Source: Anisakis pegreffii | Lineage: Eukaryota > Nematoda > Chromadorea > Rhabditida > Anisakidae | Length of the DNA stretch: 64,000 bases | Assembly (NCBI GenBank): GCA_035041965.1 | Contig: JAPYMA010000617.1 | Location: 62,001 to 126,000, forward strand | Direction of reading: 5' to 3' | Shown: positions 26,301 to 38,536 of the stretch, piece after piece | How the letters are laid out: each line of letters starts with the position of its first letter | How positions within the stretch are numbered: position 1 is the stretch's first letter | Program-made: the position numbers and the translations under genes | Notes under the pieces: model-generated | What the model was told of the DNA's origin: nothing | Database searches by the model: none | What the model saw: only the letters and a program-made list of their open reading frames with translations

Positions 26301-28305
26301 CTCCATTAAAGAGGGAAACACCGAGGATGGTGGGGACGATTACTGGAGACAATTACCGATCATACACCTTTACAATTGCATACAATAAGAATCGAGTGTG
26401 TAGAGTGCCTAGCCACCGCGAATATCCATTCACTAAACCGTACAGTTTTTATGGCGTTCCAGTTGTACTGGAACAAAAATTTTCCAATTTAAAGCTTAAA
26501 GATCAATTCGGCTAAAACCAATTCAGACTGAAGTCAGTCGGTACTGTTCACTGATTGTGAATGATAAATGAATCCAAAACGTAGTCAAGTTTCAGCTTCA
26601 CGTTCGAAAAGCTTATGCAGATGAGCCCAGATAAGTGAGGTACCGTACGATTCAGTATATAGTCGCATCAATCACGACCAAAGAGATCAGAGACTGTTCT
26701 CGATGGCAAAGGCACAAAGTCACATGCACGGTATAATTCACGATACAATATATCCTCTCCACTCCGGCATCAACTAACAACACAGCATCGATCAGAACAC
26801 CAAACTTCATTCGTCGCTGTTTTGTTTATAAGATTACTACAATAGACATATTAATGACCGTACTGAATTCGTTAATTTACACAGAGCGAAACGCTCAATT
26901 TTCAGCAAATCGCTCCTTTAAATTGGATGAAAACCTATGAAAACCGAAAAGAAATTTGTTTCGAATCATCGGACAAGAATCTGATCGTAGAGCATGTTGA
27001 AGATGATGCGAATGGGAATGATGTAGTGCGTCGATTGGATCATTCAAATAAAATACATTCTCAAAATTATAACATTTCAAAAAATTTTGATATCTTCACG
27101 GTTAGCGATCGATGATAAAAGAGTACAGAACAAAACAAGCAATTAAGTATTCATGATAAAAATCACTTCTTTTACAATCCAACAATCACGAGACGGTCAA
27201 ACAACTCGGCACAACCAGATTCATACATTTTTCAACATATGAATTCTGTTGTGTCGAGAATCAGATGGATCCACAAACGGATTTCAATTCAACACACAAA
27301 ATACATAGCATTTAGAGCAGGCAGAAATATTTTGAATCGTTGTTTTATGGTGTAAACGAATATGAAACCGAATATCCGATTGCACTCATTGGTTTCACTT
27401 TCACAACTGCCATCGACATGTTCAGCACATAGTGCATCACGAACCATTCGCGAGAATTCCAAAAACTGCGTAAACACAATCTATTTTCGACGAAGCACTC
27501 ACTCACAGACAACAACTGTGTCTGGGCGCAGCACAAAGCATGACCATTTGCTGCGGTTAAAACTGGTTGAAATGAAATCCGAAATCGCTTGATGCGTCTG
27601 ATGAGTTGTTAAAGTAGGATCAGATGAGCTGATCACTTGTGATCTGACAACATCGATCACATCCGATTTTGTTGACGTAGTCGTGGTTTGATTGTAATGC
27701 AGCAGCGCAACGAAACGCGTTGACTATAGGGAAGAACCATGTGGATAATGATGATGCATCAACTACGACGAGGTTACTACTAAATGAATGAACCTCTCAG
27801 TCTCTGTTTAGAGAACGAATCATTTTGTGAAGCGAACTCAGAATCGCTGACGAATGGAACTTGGCAAAACGCTGGAACACCTGAAAAAGAACAGTCATAT
27901 TCATCACTGCTGATAAAACACGATAATAACATTTCTTCTCTAGTACGTGATATGACCATTGGTTACCACATATGAACAATGCGTGATAATGGTGAATCTC
28001 GAATATTTGATGGCAAATGTCTGATTTTGAGTAATATTTTGCAGATCACTTGATAAACGATTAGAGTCATCGCTATTCACATGAATATTGTTGCTGATGT
28101 GATAAGTCTTTCATTCAATTGGTACTCATACTGTTGATATCTTCAGTAAAAGAGAAAACCATGTTATCATCGATGAAACTTTCTCTGATATCATCGTTTC
28201 AAAGGTAATATGAGTTATGAATCAGATAAAAACACTGAAATTCTCAGAGATTACTTACCGTAATCGTTCGCCAAATGATTCCGATCGACTGCGATGCGAT
28301 GATGA
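20332..28305. other. Long non-coding stretch
   Basis: No gene that I can assemble. At 21959-22174 (+) a frame of 71 codons plus stop follows a good acceptor (ctttttctgcag) and is rich in Arg, Lys and Gln, but the opposite strand is also open there (21858-22112), so strand and reality are unclear. From about 24.15 to 26.3 kb the plus strand is strongly purine-rich. That makes long Phe/Ser/Cys-rich minus-strand frames, including one of 188 codons at 24047-24613, which I regard as artefacts. Confidence 0.5.
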
Positions 28306-28463
28306 TCAACATTCACAATTTCGCTTCTCTCCCTCAGCACACGTCATTTCGCTCACTTCGTTCGGCGCATCGCTGGCCTTCAGGTCGACGCCTTTAGCGC
28401 GCCCAGGCAGCGCCACCAGCCAATTCACAGTAGACGATGATGCCCTCGAGGGATCGTGTGCTG
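28306..28463 (-). CDS. Candidate exon in a GC/CpG-rich island, strand not certain
   Basis: This is the most GC- and CpG-rich piece of the mid-window. On the minus strand it follows an excellent acceptor (gatgttttttcag). The frame entered after two bases runs 51 codons to TGA at 28306 with mostly G or C in third positions, including KGVDLKASDAPNEVSEMTC. That reads as the 3' coding exon of a minus-strand gene. About 50 bases past the stop is a strong donor (ACG|GTAAGTAA), which would instead suit a non-coding or 5' exon. The plus strand is also open across the island. No partner exon was found and the family is unknown. Confidence 0.35.
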
Positions 28464-28658
28464 CTGAAAAAACATCAAACGTCCAAAATATTGAAATATT
28501 TTCGAGAGGAATTCAATCGTTGTATCACACTCTGCTATCAATGGAGCGCCTGAACTGAGGCAAGAAATGCGAAAAGCTGATTTTTGAGTTTTTCAACGAA
28601 CAACTCAATGGATAATCGAATGATTTTCCGTCAAATTTAACGATATCACTAAGAAAAC

Positions 28659-28660
<2 letters not shown>

Positions 28661-28695
<35 letters not shown>
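28661..28695. repeat. (AAT)n microsatellite
   Basis: About 35 bases of perfect AAT repeat; its complement creates a poly-Leu run in a spurious minus-strand ORF. Confidence 0.9.
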
Positions 28696-28698
<3 letters not shown>

Positions 28699-31600
28699 TG
28701 AATGGAACAAAATATATGACAGCAGGAACCGTATCGTCTCAGTCCGATGTGCACGCACGCACCATTGTTCCACTGAATAAGTCTTACACAAACACGTTCA
28801 ACACAAAATTATTATTCTCATTATTCTTCTATTATTATCACTGATGTTGTCGTTATTAACATTATCATATGTATTTTCACTATCAGTGTTATCAAATCAT
28901 TATTTTACTATCAAAATATCTGTACTGTCAATATGATCACCAGTATTAATTCCAATCACATTAATGTTATTATTCTTATTATGATCAGCGTTGTGATCAT
29001 CATTACAGTTATGGATGTTTTAATATTATTGCTATTCTCAGTAAAATTATAATTACTTACAATCTAGACAGAACGAACCTACTCCAGTTCTTTAATAAAT
29101 GCTAGAAGTCATCAGAGAATACGAGAGACCTACGCACCTAATGAAATATCCAGGCACACTAACTGTACCTAAACGAAACTAAACCACTTGAGATGATAAG
29201 AAGGAGAGACATTCTCATGGCTTTGTAAGCCTCTCTGATAATACTACTGATAAGAACGTGCAATCCTATTAATAACAGTCTTACATTTCAACGCAACGAT
29301 AGTTTTTATTACTATGCAGAAGCTTGTTTAAAAATTCCTTGATAGACTAAAAAAAACTGTAAACAACAGCTTGAGCAACACAAATTGATGCGATGGTAAA
29401 TGTAAGTAAAGTGATAAAAACATTGAAAACCTAATTTCTGATCACAGAATTCACAAGGAAACGATCGTTGAGATGTGTCTAATGAGCGTGATGATTTGAA
29501 ATTAGATTGACGACAAAAGGCATTCAGAGCACATACACACACACACTAATAATGTCATTGATAGTTGATTGGTTCATGATTGATTTGTCGTAATTCGACT
29601 AATTCTAATCATTTAATTAATTGACGGTAATCAACTCGGATACTGCGTACGTTAAAGAAACGTAATAAATCATACACGCAAACACACACACATCGCATTA
29701 AGATTGTTTGTCGCATTAGTAGAACATGCTACATTTACATTCCAAACCAAGTGACTCAGTCAGTCCACTAGCGACTCCACAGCGTCTGAATAAACACAAA
29801 CTTTGAAGTGGTGATCAACCCCGAATCAGTTGCCATTATGACGAGATGTCCAACTATTACAAAAGGTTCAGAAGGCACAAAAAAATCGCAATGTAAACAA
29901 CCCATAAAACCACTGACAAAGCTTCAATTCAGTCAGCGATTTTCAACCGAAATAAAAAAACAATCTCTGTATGAGCTATTACGATTGTAGTGAATTGAAA
30001 AGTAATATGGTTGGAATTACACATGAACACATGGGCCAGTCTATCCATAAACAATATGAACGGTCGCTCGGTCTTACAAAATAATCACAATCGATAGTTT
30101 TTGAATGAAACGTCGGAGAGTTTTGCACGAGTCGTCGTCATAGCAAACAGATGAAATTTGGTGTGAAATATAATGCAGACACACAGCATTTTACAGTGAA
30201 ATTGAAGAGGCACTGGTTTCACAACAAGTAGGATGACGATTATTCAGTATATATTGTCGAGACAACAACAACGATAGGATGGATGGGTGTGGACGGACGG
30301 ATGAATGCATGGATGGATGGAATGCTACGGAAACAAAACTGCCGCACTGCATTCAACTAAATATTTTGCATACGAATCGAATCAACCACAAACACTTGGG
30401 AATCAACTCATTGTCCACATAAGCGTTTTGTTTACTGAAATTCTTTAGTTGCCATAAATTTGAATTTAATCATTCGAGTAAACGAACCAATAAGTAACTG
30501 ATTAAATTCATAGATAACAATTAAATGCTAATTTCATAACGTGTCTGCACCACGAAACCGATACAAGAAGCTAAAAACGTAACTGATCGCATTGGAATAC
30601 TCTCGCTGAGACCGTTTCTCGCCTCCAGACAAAACATCCAATTCACAACAACACTACGATTACAGTCTGCTTGTCGGTCCATCACATGCCAGTCATTGCC
30701 GGCCACATAACACCGAGCGTTTTTTGTTTACGGATCAAGCAAAATAATTGTCCAATGATAGACTGAGATATTGAGTTTACGTGTGAGAAACTAAATTGGT
30801 GGAGTAATTCGAGAAGCACTGACAATCGGCTCATAGTAAGAGCAACACTAGCAAACTCGCAACCAAAAACACATTTCAATAGACAATACAAAACTTTTAT
30901 GGTTTATGTTCAGTGGGCGATATCAATGAAATGAAGCGATACATTTACAACATCGCTGATTGAGCACTATCATTTCATTTATTCATCAACAAAAAACAAT
31001 AACAATTAAAAGCAAGCAACCAGCATTCGGTTTGTCTGATGATGTGTTGAACGTGTAGCAAACAGATAATAAGCAAACTGATAAGCTCAGGCCATCAATC
31101 ATAACGTATTAACGGCCAAATAAAAAGAGAACTAAGAGCGCTGATTTGCGCTGATAAGAAAAGAGCAGCACATCAAAACAATTAATGTCATATGTCAATC
31201 ATCTACCCACAAATAAATCATAATATTCCACTGAGAACTACCTGTCTGTCTATCTATCGATATCCCGTCCGCACACACACACATTACCGATGAATTATAC
31301 CTCAGATATTCGGGGTTAACTGTAAGGTGGTGGTTGCATAATCAGGACGAAAAAGCTTACAAATGAACCGAGTTTAAGTAGTAACAGAGCTGAGAGTCAT
31401 CTCAGAAACTGGATGGATGAAAAACGAAAGGTTTCGAAGATGATTTATGACTACATTCGTCAGTAGGGGGCCAAAAAAAAAACCCGATGAAGAATGCGGT
31501 CAACAATTGAGCACATTCAATGTCAATAGAACGAACGCATGGGCGATAGATACTCAGATTTGAAATGCCTCTTAATATTTCTCGATAATGCTCGAAAATG

Positions 31601-34247
31601 TCACTCTAACGAGGAATCCAATCACGTATTTTGTGACGACAGCTCGATGAGTTTTTATGCGGAATATTTCACTATTTTCGTAGACATAAATGAATGTTTA
31701 GTATAATTACACATCGCAAAATGTTTCGAAAAACCCAAAAAACAAGAATACTTTCCAGTAGTTTTTTTTTCATGGCTCATCGATAAGATCGTATTCAAAA
31801 ATCACAATGCAATCTTTTAAACTGCTCCAAACCTTACATTCAATGAATAACGAACGATAAGAGCAGCACTTCGTATGACAAGGAAGCAATTGATAAACGG
31901 TCACTGTCACATCAGTTAATCGCCATTGATACTGTGTTTTTTCCACGATATTATCAGTTCCCACTTTCAACGCTGTTGACGTGATTCTATTCGTGATCAT
32001 TTCAAAAACCATTACGTTTGCGATTGATATCATTGAAGTCAACTGATTTCAATGCTGATGTGAATACACATCAAACATGAGAAAACATCCACAAAACAGA
32101 TGTCCTTCATTCATAAACACTTTCCATAATACGACAACAAACAAAAACCGATGTGCTCGCAATCAAAGTACTTTCTAGGCATACTGCTTATTACATAATA
32201 TATCGTCACGCCAGATTGCTCACCTTCAGATTGCTCATATGATTTCACCAGCGAAAACATCGCATCAACCAAACAAAATTCCTTGTTAGAAGCGCACTCA
32301 ACTGACCACGTAACAGCGATCATATCAAAAGCAACAATATCAACAGTGTGCATGAAACAAGAAATGATAAATTTGGAATGTTTGAAGATTCATCGTCAGT
32401 CGAAATTCAGTTCGTTCGCTTACCGCTCACCGTCAGCCAAAAACTGCTGGTGACAGCATTGTGAATTGTTATCGCGAATATTTTCCAATGCAAACACCGC
32501 ATAAACTCGTATCGAAAATGACGAATGTTTTCAATCTTCGGTCTAGTATTTGTTCAATTAAGTAATCAAAAACCTTATCACTTTCATTCGCCATAATTCA
32601 AAAACAATTAATAATACTCACAATCAGAGAAAACTGGCAACGACATTCGCTGAATGTTCATTCATCAGTTCAACAATAAAGTGCTGAACTCATGAAATTA
32701 ACAAAACAGAATTTGAAGGCAGCGCATTGAAATTACTTCATCGGATATCATGATGTTGTGACAAGCAATGAGACTATAAAATGTATCCTATTAGCACTAT
32801 CATACAGCTGGATAAAGCTCTGTATGAACTAATAACAACAGCTGAATTAACACATTTGGGAACGCCCTATTGCATAAGCTTCTAAAGTATGGCCTAAAAT
32901 TCGTAAGGAAAGCTATCCATAGTCGCAGAACAACAACGAACACACATGGGATTTCTTATCCGTATCAAATGGATATGAAGTGTTGAGAGAACATGACAGA
33001 AGGATAACTCAACGGAATGACTGAATAACTGACGGAATGAATGAATATTTCACAGAAATTATTCACAAAATCACATGAAATTTCACTTCGGAAGATATTT
33101 TACATGCTCGAATAGAATCTAAGCATTAGACACATACACACATACTGTACAAACAACACTTCACATGATTTTTAATAATATTATGGTGTTTGTGATCAAA
33201 AAGAACGGTGCGTTTGGTTATCGATTGCTCGAGACTGGGAAATGTCATGAATAACGTACAAGTGTGGAAACAACCACTAATACTCTCATAACATCGATTA
33301 CGCACCTTTGTCTCTTCTCCATCCGTGATTGAACAGTGAACATTTCTGAATATTAAATTCCATGTGACTGGGATGGATTCTTTTTTTTTTTGGTGTTCAA
33401 ATCATGAAATTCATACAGTGAACATCCACATGGAATTCACTCAACGCCATTGAAACTTTTATAGGGAATGTAGTTGTTCAATAGAGAAGTTTTGTTTCTG
33501 ACAATAATGTTCAAGTTAACTTACTAATACAATGATACTGTTCGTATGCAAATTGAAAAAAGTGAATGTGTAGGTGGATCCTTGAAAAATAAGTTGGATA
33601 ATAAGTTCCTCAGAGAGTTACTTTAGAGTATTTACGAAAGAATGCTTAATTTTCAAGTTACAAAACCAGGTAATAATTCCAGTTCAGATAATACTAACGC
33701 AATCCTCAGAAACTGTTGTTGATCAACATCGATGTATTCAATTCCTGTTATGTCTGTTAAACTAGCCCAAATTGCTGAGCGTTAGTTTATGAATTCATTG
33801 AATGAGTTCATGAATGGTCGTATGATCATTTGATCAACCTTAGCTGTGATTTATTGCTAGCAAATGTCTAGAAATGTTGGCATAAACAAGTTTGACGGAA
33901 AAAGTTTAACTGCTTGATGACGGGAGTGTTTTGGGTGTGTGCTTCAACAAACGATTGAAACGAAAGTATTGTTGATTAATGACAATGCAGTGAAAGGCCA
34001 CTTCAACGATACAACGTGAATAATTAATTATCTTATATGGTGATTATCATTATGAATTAATGATCAACAAATGATATTTCTCTGATCCGTTAGACGGCAA
34101 ATTTCAAGTATGCATGAATGCATAGTGACAAATTGCGATTAGTGAATTGAATGATAAGAATGGATGGATGGGATGGGCAAGTATTGTAATAATAATACGA
34201 ATCGCATATCACAGTCTAGCTCGTTAATCGCAAAATCGCATTATTCT

Positions 34248-34280
34248 GACGACGACGACGACGACGATGATGATGATGAT
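34248..34280. repeat. (GAC)6(GAT)5 microsatellite
   Basis: Compound trinucleotide repeat. In one plus-strand frame it would encode eleven Asp residues within a 64-codon ORF (34164-34358), but no splice or regulatory signals suggest that ORF is used. Confidence 0.9.
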
Positions 34281-35170
34281 AGATGTGATGAAAAATGTTG
34301 CGATATGGCCGCAATAAGATGCCATAATAACAGTCAAATTACAAATTCAGTGTGCTGACGACACATACACGACGACGTGTCAATTGAAAAAAAAAACAAC
34401 CAATAATGCAAATTTTGCATTCATTCGTCACAAAGCGTTCAACTTCAAGCGAAACTTCCTTCTGCTTTTGACAGCCAAGAAGAAGGCACTTACATTCAAA
34501 TTTGAATATTTCATTATCGCTTCATGTAAAAATCTGAAATTGACTCGAGAAATCGGGAGAAGATTCAGCTTAAAACTGAGTGAATTTATGTCAATTTATT
34601 TTTCTCGAAGCTCCAATCGAACAGTACTGCTCATAGATCAATGCAAAATGTTGAGAGTGAGACTAACTTAGCGGAAAATTTCATTTGCAAAGAAATTTTT
34701 TGCTAAAGAATTGACGACGATTCGTTGAAACTGATGAATGATTCGTTCAGTTGGCACACCACAAATGAAATCACTTCTAAGCGGAGTGATACACGTATAT
34801 GCGCATTTATAAACGCAGGTGAATACACGTCAATGTAGATGAGTGATTCTCTTCAGAAAATGATTGAAAGTTTTGTTTACAATGAACAATTGCGTTAACA
34901 ATCGAATGGCACCAAAAAAAAAACAACTTCATCAACATCGAACATCAGCACAATCACTCAATACCAATGCCATCAGCATTAATTCTTATACTCTCCGAAC
35001 AAATTTTTTGGTGAGACGATGATACGATCACAAGTGTTAGATTTATGACGGCACAAGTCGTCTGCTACTTTTCATGCTGCCATTAATCTTCTCTATGCCA
35101 ACAAAACTACTTTCGGAACTATTCAACGTTTCAGTGCTGTCCCCAATGATAAAAACACTGAAATTTATCA

Positions 35171-35416
35171 TCATTTCATGCTGAATGCACGAAGAACTTT
35201 TTCCATATTTTCACATCGTTGTCCTTTCAGCACTCCTCTCCTTCCTTGTAAACTAGAACCGAGTCGAGTTAGTAAATCATAAATTGTCACTGAAGCACTG
35301 AAGATCGCAAAATAGATCAGGCCTTGGAATAGGCACAAGATACAGTGCTTGTCAACGACCCTATCAACCGGTTCACCTTGAATGACTCTCTTGAATCCGT
35401 TCGCTCCGGCGGACAT
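35171..35416 (-). CDS. Candidate small protein of 81 residues with one membrane span
   Basis: The frame starts at ATG 35416 and ends at TGA 35171 and is more GC-rich than its surroundings. The product has a charged N-terminus (MSAGANGFKRVIQGEPVDR), a hydrophobic stretch at about residues 25-45 (CILCLFQGLIYFAIFSASV) and a basic C-terminal tail. The base before the ATG is preceded by catttcaaaag, which could serve as a cis- or trans-splice acceptor given the AAG acceptors elsewhere in this window. An internal AAG|GTGAAC could be a donor, so this may be one exon of a longer gene. No family recognised. Confidence 0.4.
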   Translation of the reverse strand: MSAGANGFKRVIQGEPVDRVVDKHCILCLFQGLIYFAIFSASVTIYDLLTRLGSSLQGRRGVLKGQRCENMEKVLRAFSMK

Positions 35417-38221
35417 ACTTTTGAAATGTACCGCATCTCAATGCACTATCACACCTTGTAGAGCAAAAAAAAATACAGCAGCATGGAACATCAGATAAAA
35501 CCGCTACCTGCTCTAAGATGCAAATACAGAAGAGAGAATGTAATTCCATGGCGCTAATCGAGAATCACTTAATCGATCATGTTGGAAATATTTCATAGCG
35601 GTACAATTGATGGAACAGATTTCATATGTCAATCTTTCGAATCATTTGAAAGGCATAAATGATTCAGTTATATTTCAAAAGAGACCCTTTTGAATGAATT
35701 GAGTCGAAATCGATTCTAAAGCGGTTTTGTAATTGTTGACCACTGCAAAATACCTTGCGATGTTTTTTTTGCGCATTTCACAGTGCTATGGAATACTTAT
35801 GCTATGGAATATTTTTATGTAATGAAAGCATGAAATACCATTCACAGAAATACTTTACGAACTGTACGATGCAGTCCTACTGTATTGTGCGTGCTGTCTG
35901 GAGAGATACGAACGCAACAACGGCAAGTCGAACTATCGCTGAGGCATTCCTATCTCGAGTAGGTATATTATATAATAGAACTGCATCAATACAGAGATAT
36001 TACAGTTTGGAACCGAAAAAAAAATGGTGAAGTTGAATAAAATTGCAAGAATGTGGTACGAAGAAAGAAAAATGGGGACAACGCCTCGCTGAGCTTATAT
36101 AAACAACAAGACAAGAGGTATTTAATTCGATTACGAAAAAAGCTTTTAGAGCAACGAAAAACCACAAACAAACAATCAAACAAGACATCAAGATTTTTAA
36201 ATGCATTTTGAGGAAAATTCTGATCTTTTTTACATTGAACAATTTCAATGCGAACAAATTGCTTTCGTCGGTTTTTGCATTCGTTTCTTCATTCGTTTCT
36301 TCGGGACATTGTGTAAGGAATGAGAAAAGTGGAACGAAACATATTGCAAGTTGCCGTTGTGTTAAATAAATTGCTGGTGCAGTATTAGTCTAATGAACTT
36401 TGTTACAAATTCCACGAAGTTTTTACAGGGTGTATTCATCGGAACAAGATGAATAACATCCGTTCCACCAAAATCTACATCAGCATCGTCCGTCACTCGT
36501 TCCAACCTCTTCACTGTCACAATACTGACGAAGAGCGTTTAAGAAAACGAACATTCAAACGCTCAGTTCTATTCATCCAAATGAAATTGTTTCTCAAGCA
36601 ACTGATCATTATTTAGGCAGCTAGCGAACACGAAATTTTCGAATCTTTTCATTTGAATTCTGAAAACAACACAAACATTCCTTGAAATCAACGTTTTTAG
36701 GTTGCTTTATGAGCCACTATGTAACCAGCTCAGAGTTTGTTATCATATCATTCGAAGCAACCAAAACAACTTCACATTAGCTCATAATACGAAGAGAATA
36801 TCCTCGAATATAGCTAAAATCCAGAAAAATCAGTCAATTAGTGAGCGAAAGATGGAAATTCGAATCTTTGTTAGATCAAATGCTTGGATTAGGTGGCACT
36901 GGAACAGGCTTTGGGTATCGTTGGTGGCGAGAAAAAAAAAGAACTGATGTGAGCGACTCTCATTGAAAAGTGATGAATGAAAAAACGTTTCAAAACTCCT
37001 TAATCATTCTTCAAACAGACTGCATAATTGATCGCTGCCTTCCTTAATAGTTGTTCCAGTGGCTGACCTGGTCTGGAAAATATGCCTGATAGTAGTGTGA
37101 CCGGGTCTCTGTGCTCGATCCAACTAATGAATAATAAGCAAGCAACCGAACAGAACAGTGAAAAAGTGGAATAAAATGAGACTGGTGATTTGTGATCAGC
37201 TGATAGCTAAGCTATCGGACAGGAATTGATTTCGGAGAATTATCGGTTCGAGCTGATATCATACTGCTTGTTATAAGTGAGTTATGCACTAGAGCAATCA
37301 ACAGATTTGAAGTAAAAGAACATTACAATGAGTGGGCATTGAGCAGCAGTAACTACTACTGATGATACGTGGAAGAGGAGTTGGAAATTTAAAATATGCA
37401 ATATTGAATAACGGATGTAAAGTGCACGTTGACAACGTCATAAACATATTTGATGAATTAATGCACTGCTTCAAATTGTATTCATCCAATCGTCAATGGA
37501 AGTGATGATTTTTGGTACGGTGAATTGATCTGAGACGTGATATGAGATCGATTCAGAACAATGCCATTCAAGACTTATTGAACAAAAAGCGAGAAGTAAT
37601 CACTAGAAAAATGTTGATACTGTATGCATCTTGCTGAAACTTTCTCACAAAGGATGAACGATTACAATGATCGCTGCCACAGATAGAAATTGTGGATTAT
37701 ATTGTCAGCTATAGCAAAAATGAGTCAGTTTTCGATGATACGAATACAATTTCGACAGCACTGGATTTTATCAGTTCTTCATTTACTTCTCTGAAGCATT
37801 CAACTGCCAGAGTCATTCGGTCGAAGTATCATTCGTGCTATGGCTGTGTATCATTGTATGTGTGATATCCACACGCAATGGGATTAGAACTAAACTGAAT
37901 TTAGCTGAAAAATGAACATAAACCAATAGAATAACGATTGAAATCTGAATGAATTCTGATGTCCTACACAAAAATTACAGTATCGAACTCAACTTCTCGA
38001 AACTCCTCCAAAAGAAAGCAGTCATTAGTCATGAACTGACGTTAAGCATTAGCAGCGACAAAAATGACAAGAAAGTATGCATCAACGAGCAGTTATGTAC
38101 TACCATGACTGTGGACAACTACAAGCAATGACAGTAAAGGGACTACTAGAGAACTGATATGACATGGTAGAACACTACCACATCATGAATCGGCATTTGA
38201 TCAGCATGAGGACACTCAATC

Positions 38222-38243
38222 GAACTAACTATCTAGTTAGTTC
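38222..38243. repeat. Perfect inverted repeat, 10-base arms
   Basis: GAACTAACTA, two bases, then TAGTTAGTTC. It is a very short hairpin or cruciform. No stem long enough for a miRNA precursor was noticed around it. Confidence 0.8.
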
Positions 38244-38493
38244 TACCGTAGCAGCACCAGCACGAGCAGCAGCAGTAATACTATGGAACAGCACTGAAGC
38301 ATTGAAACACTGAGGAATGAACGATTTCGAGATGTTCGCTGTGATTTTATTGAATGAATTGTACACGACGACGTTAACAATACGAACGAAGTTACTTCGT
38401 CTAAAACTTGAGCAAAATAAATTCATCAATCTGTTTGTTTATTATTTACACAAAGAATTCAGCTGAATAGATGACTGAACTGCTCATCGTGGC

Positions 38494-38536
38494 TGTTGCT
38501 GTTGTGCTGTTGTTATTATTATTATTGTTGTTGTTG
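38494..38536. repeat. Imperfect TTG/TTA trinucleotide tract
   Basis: Low-complexity run of TTG and TTA units with interruptions. Confidence 0.8.

Larger units (their letters stand above)
28464..35170. other. Non-coding stretch with microsatellites
   Basis: No gene supported. Minus-strand frames at 31770-32042 and 32111-32353 look mildly protein-like and the latter contains a GAAG|GTGAGC donor, but their phases do not join. Simple repeats are frequent: AAT at 28661, CA near 29.53 kb, GGAT near 30.28 kb and GAC/GAT at 34248. Confidence 0.5.

Noticed and set aside
31770..32353. Two adjacent minus-strand frames read as possible exons
   Set aside because: The clear donor in the upstream frame leaves a phase that meets a stop after every nearby acceptor I tried.
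34164..34358. ORF with eleven consecutive Asp residues
   Set aside because: The Asp run is a GAC/GAT microsatellite and the rest of the frame has no coding signs.
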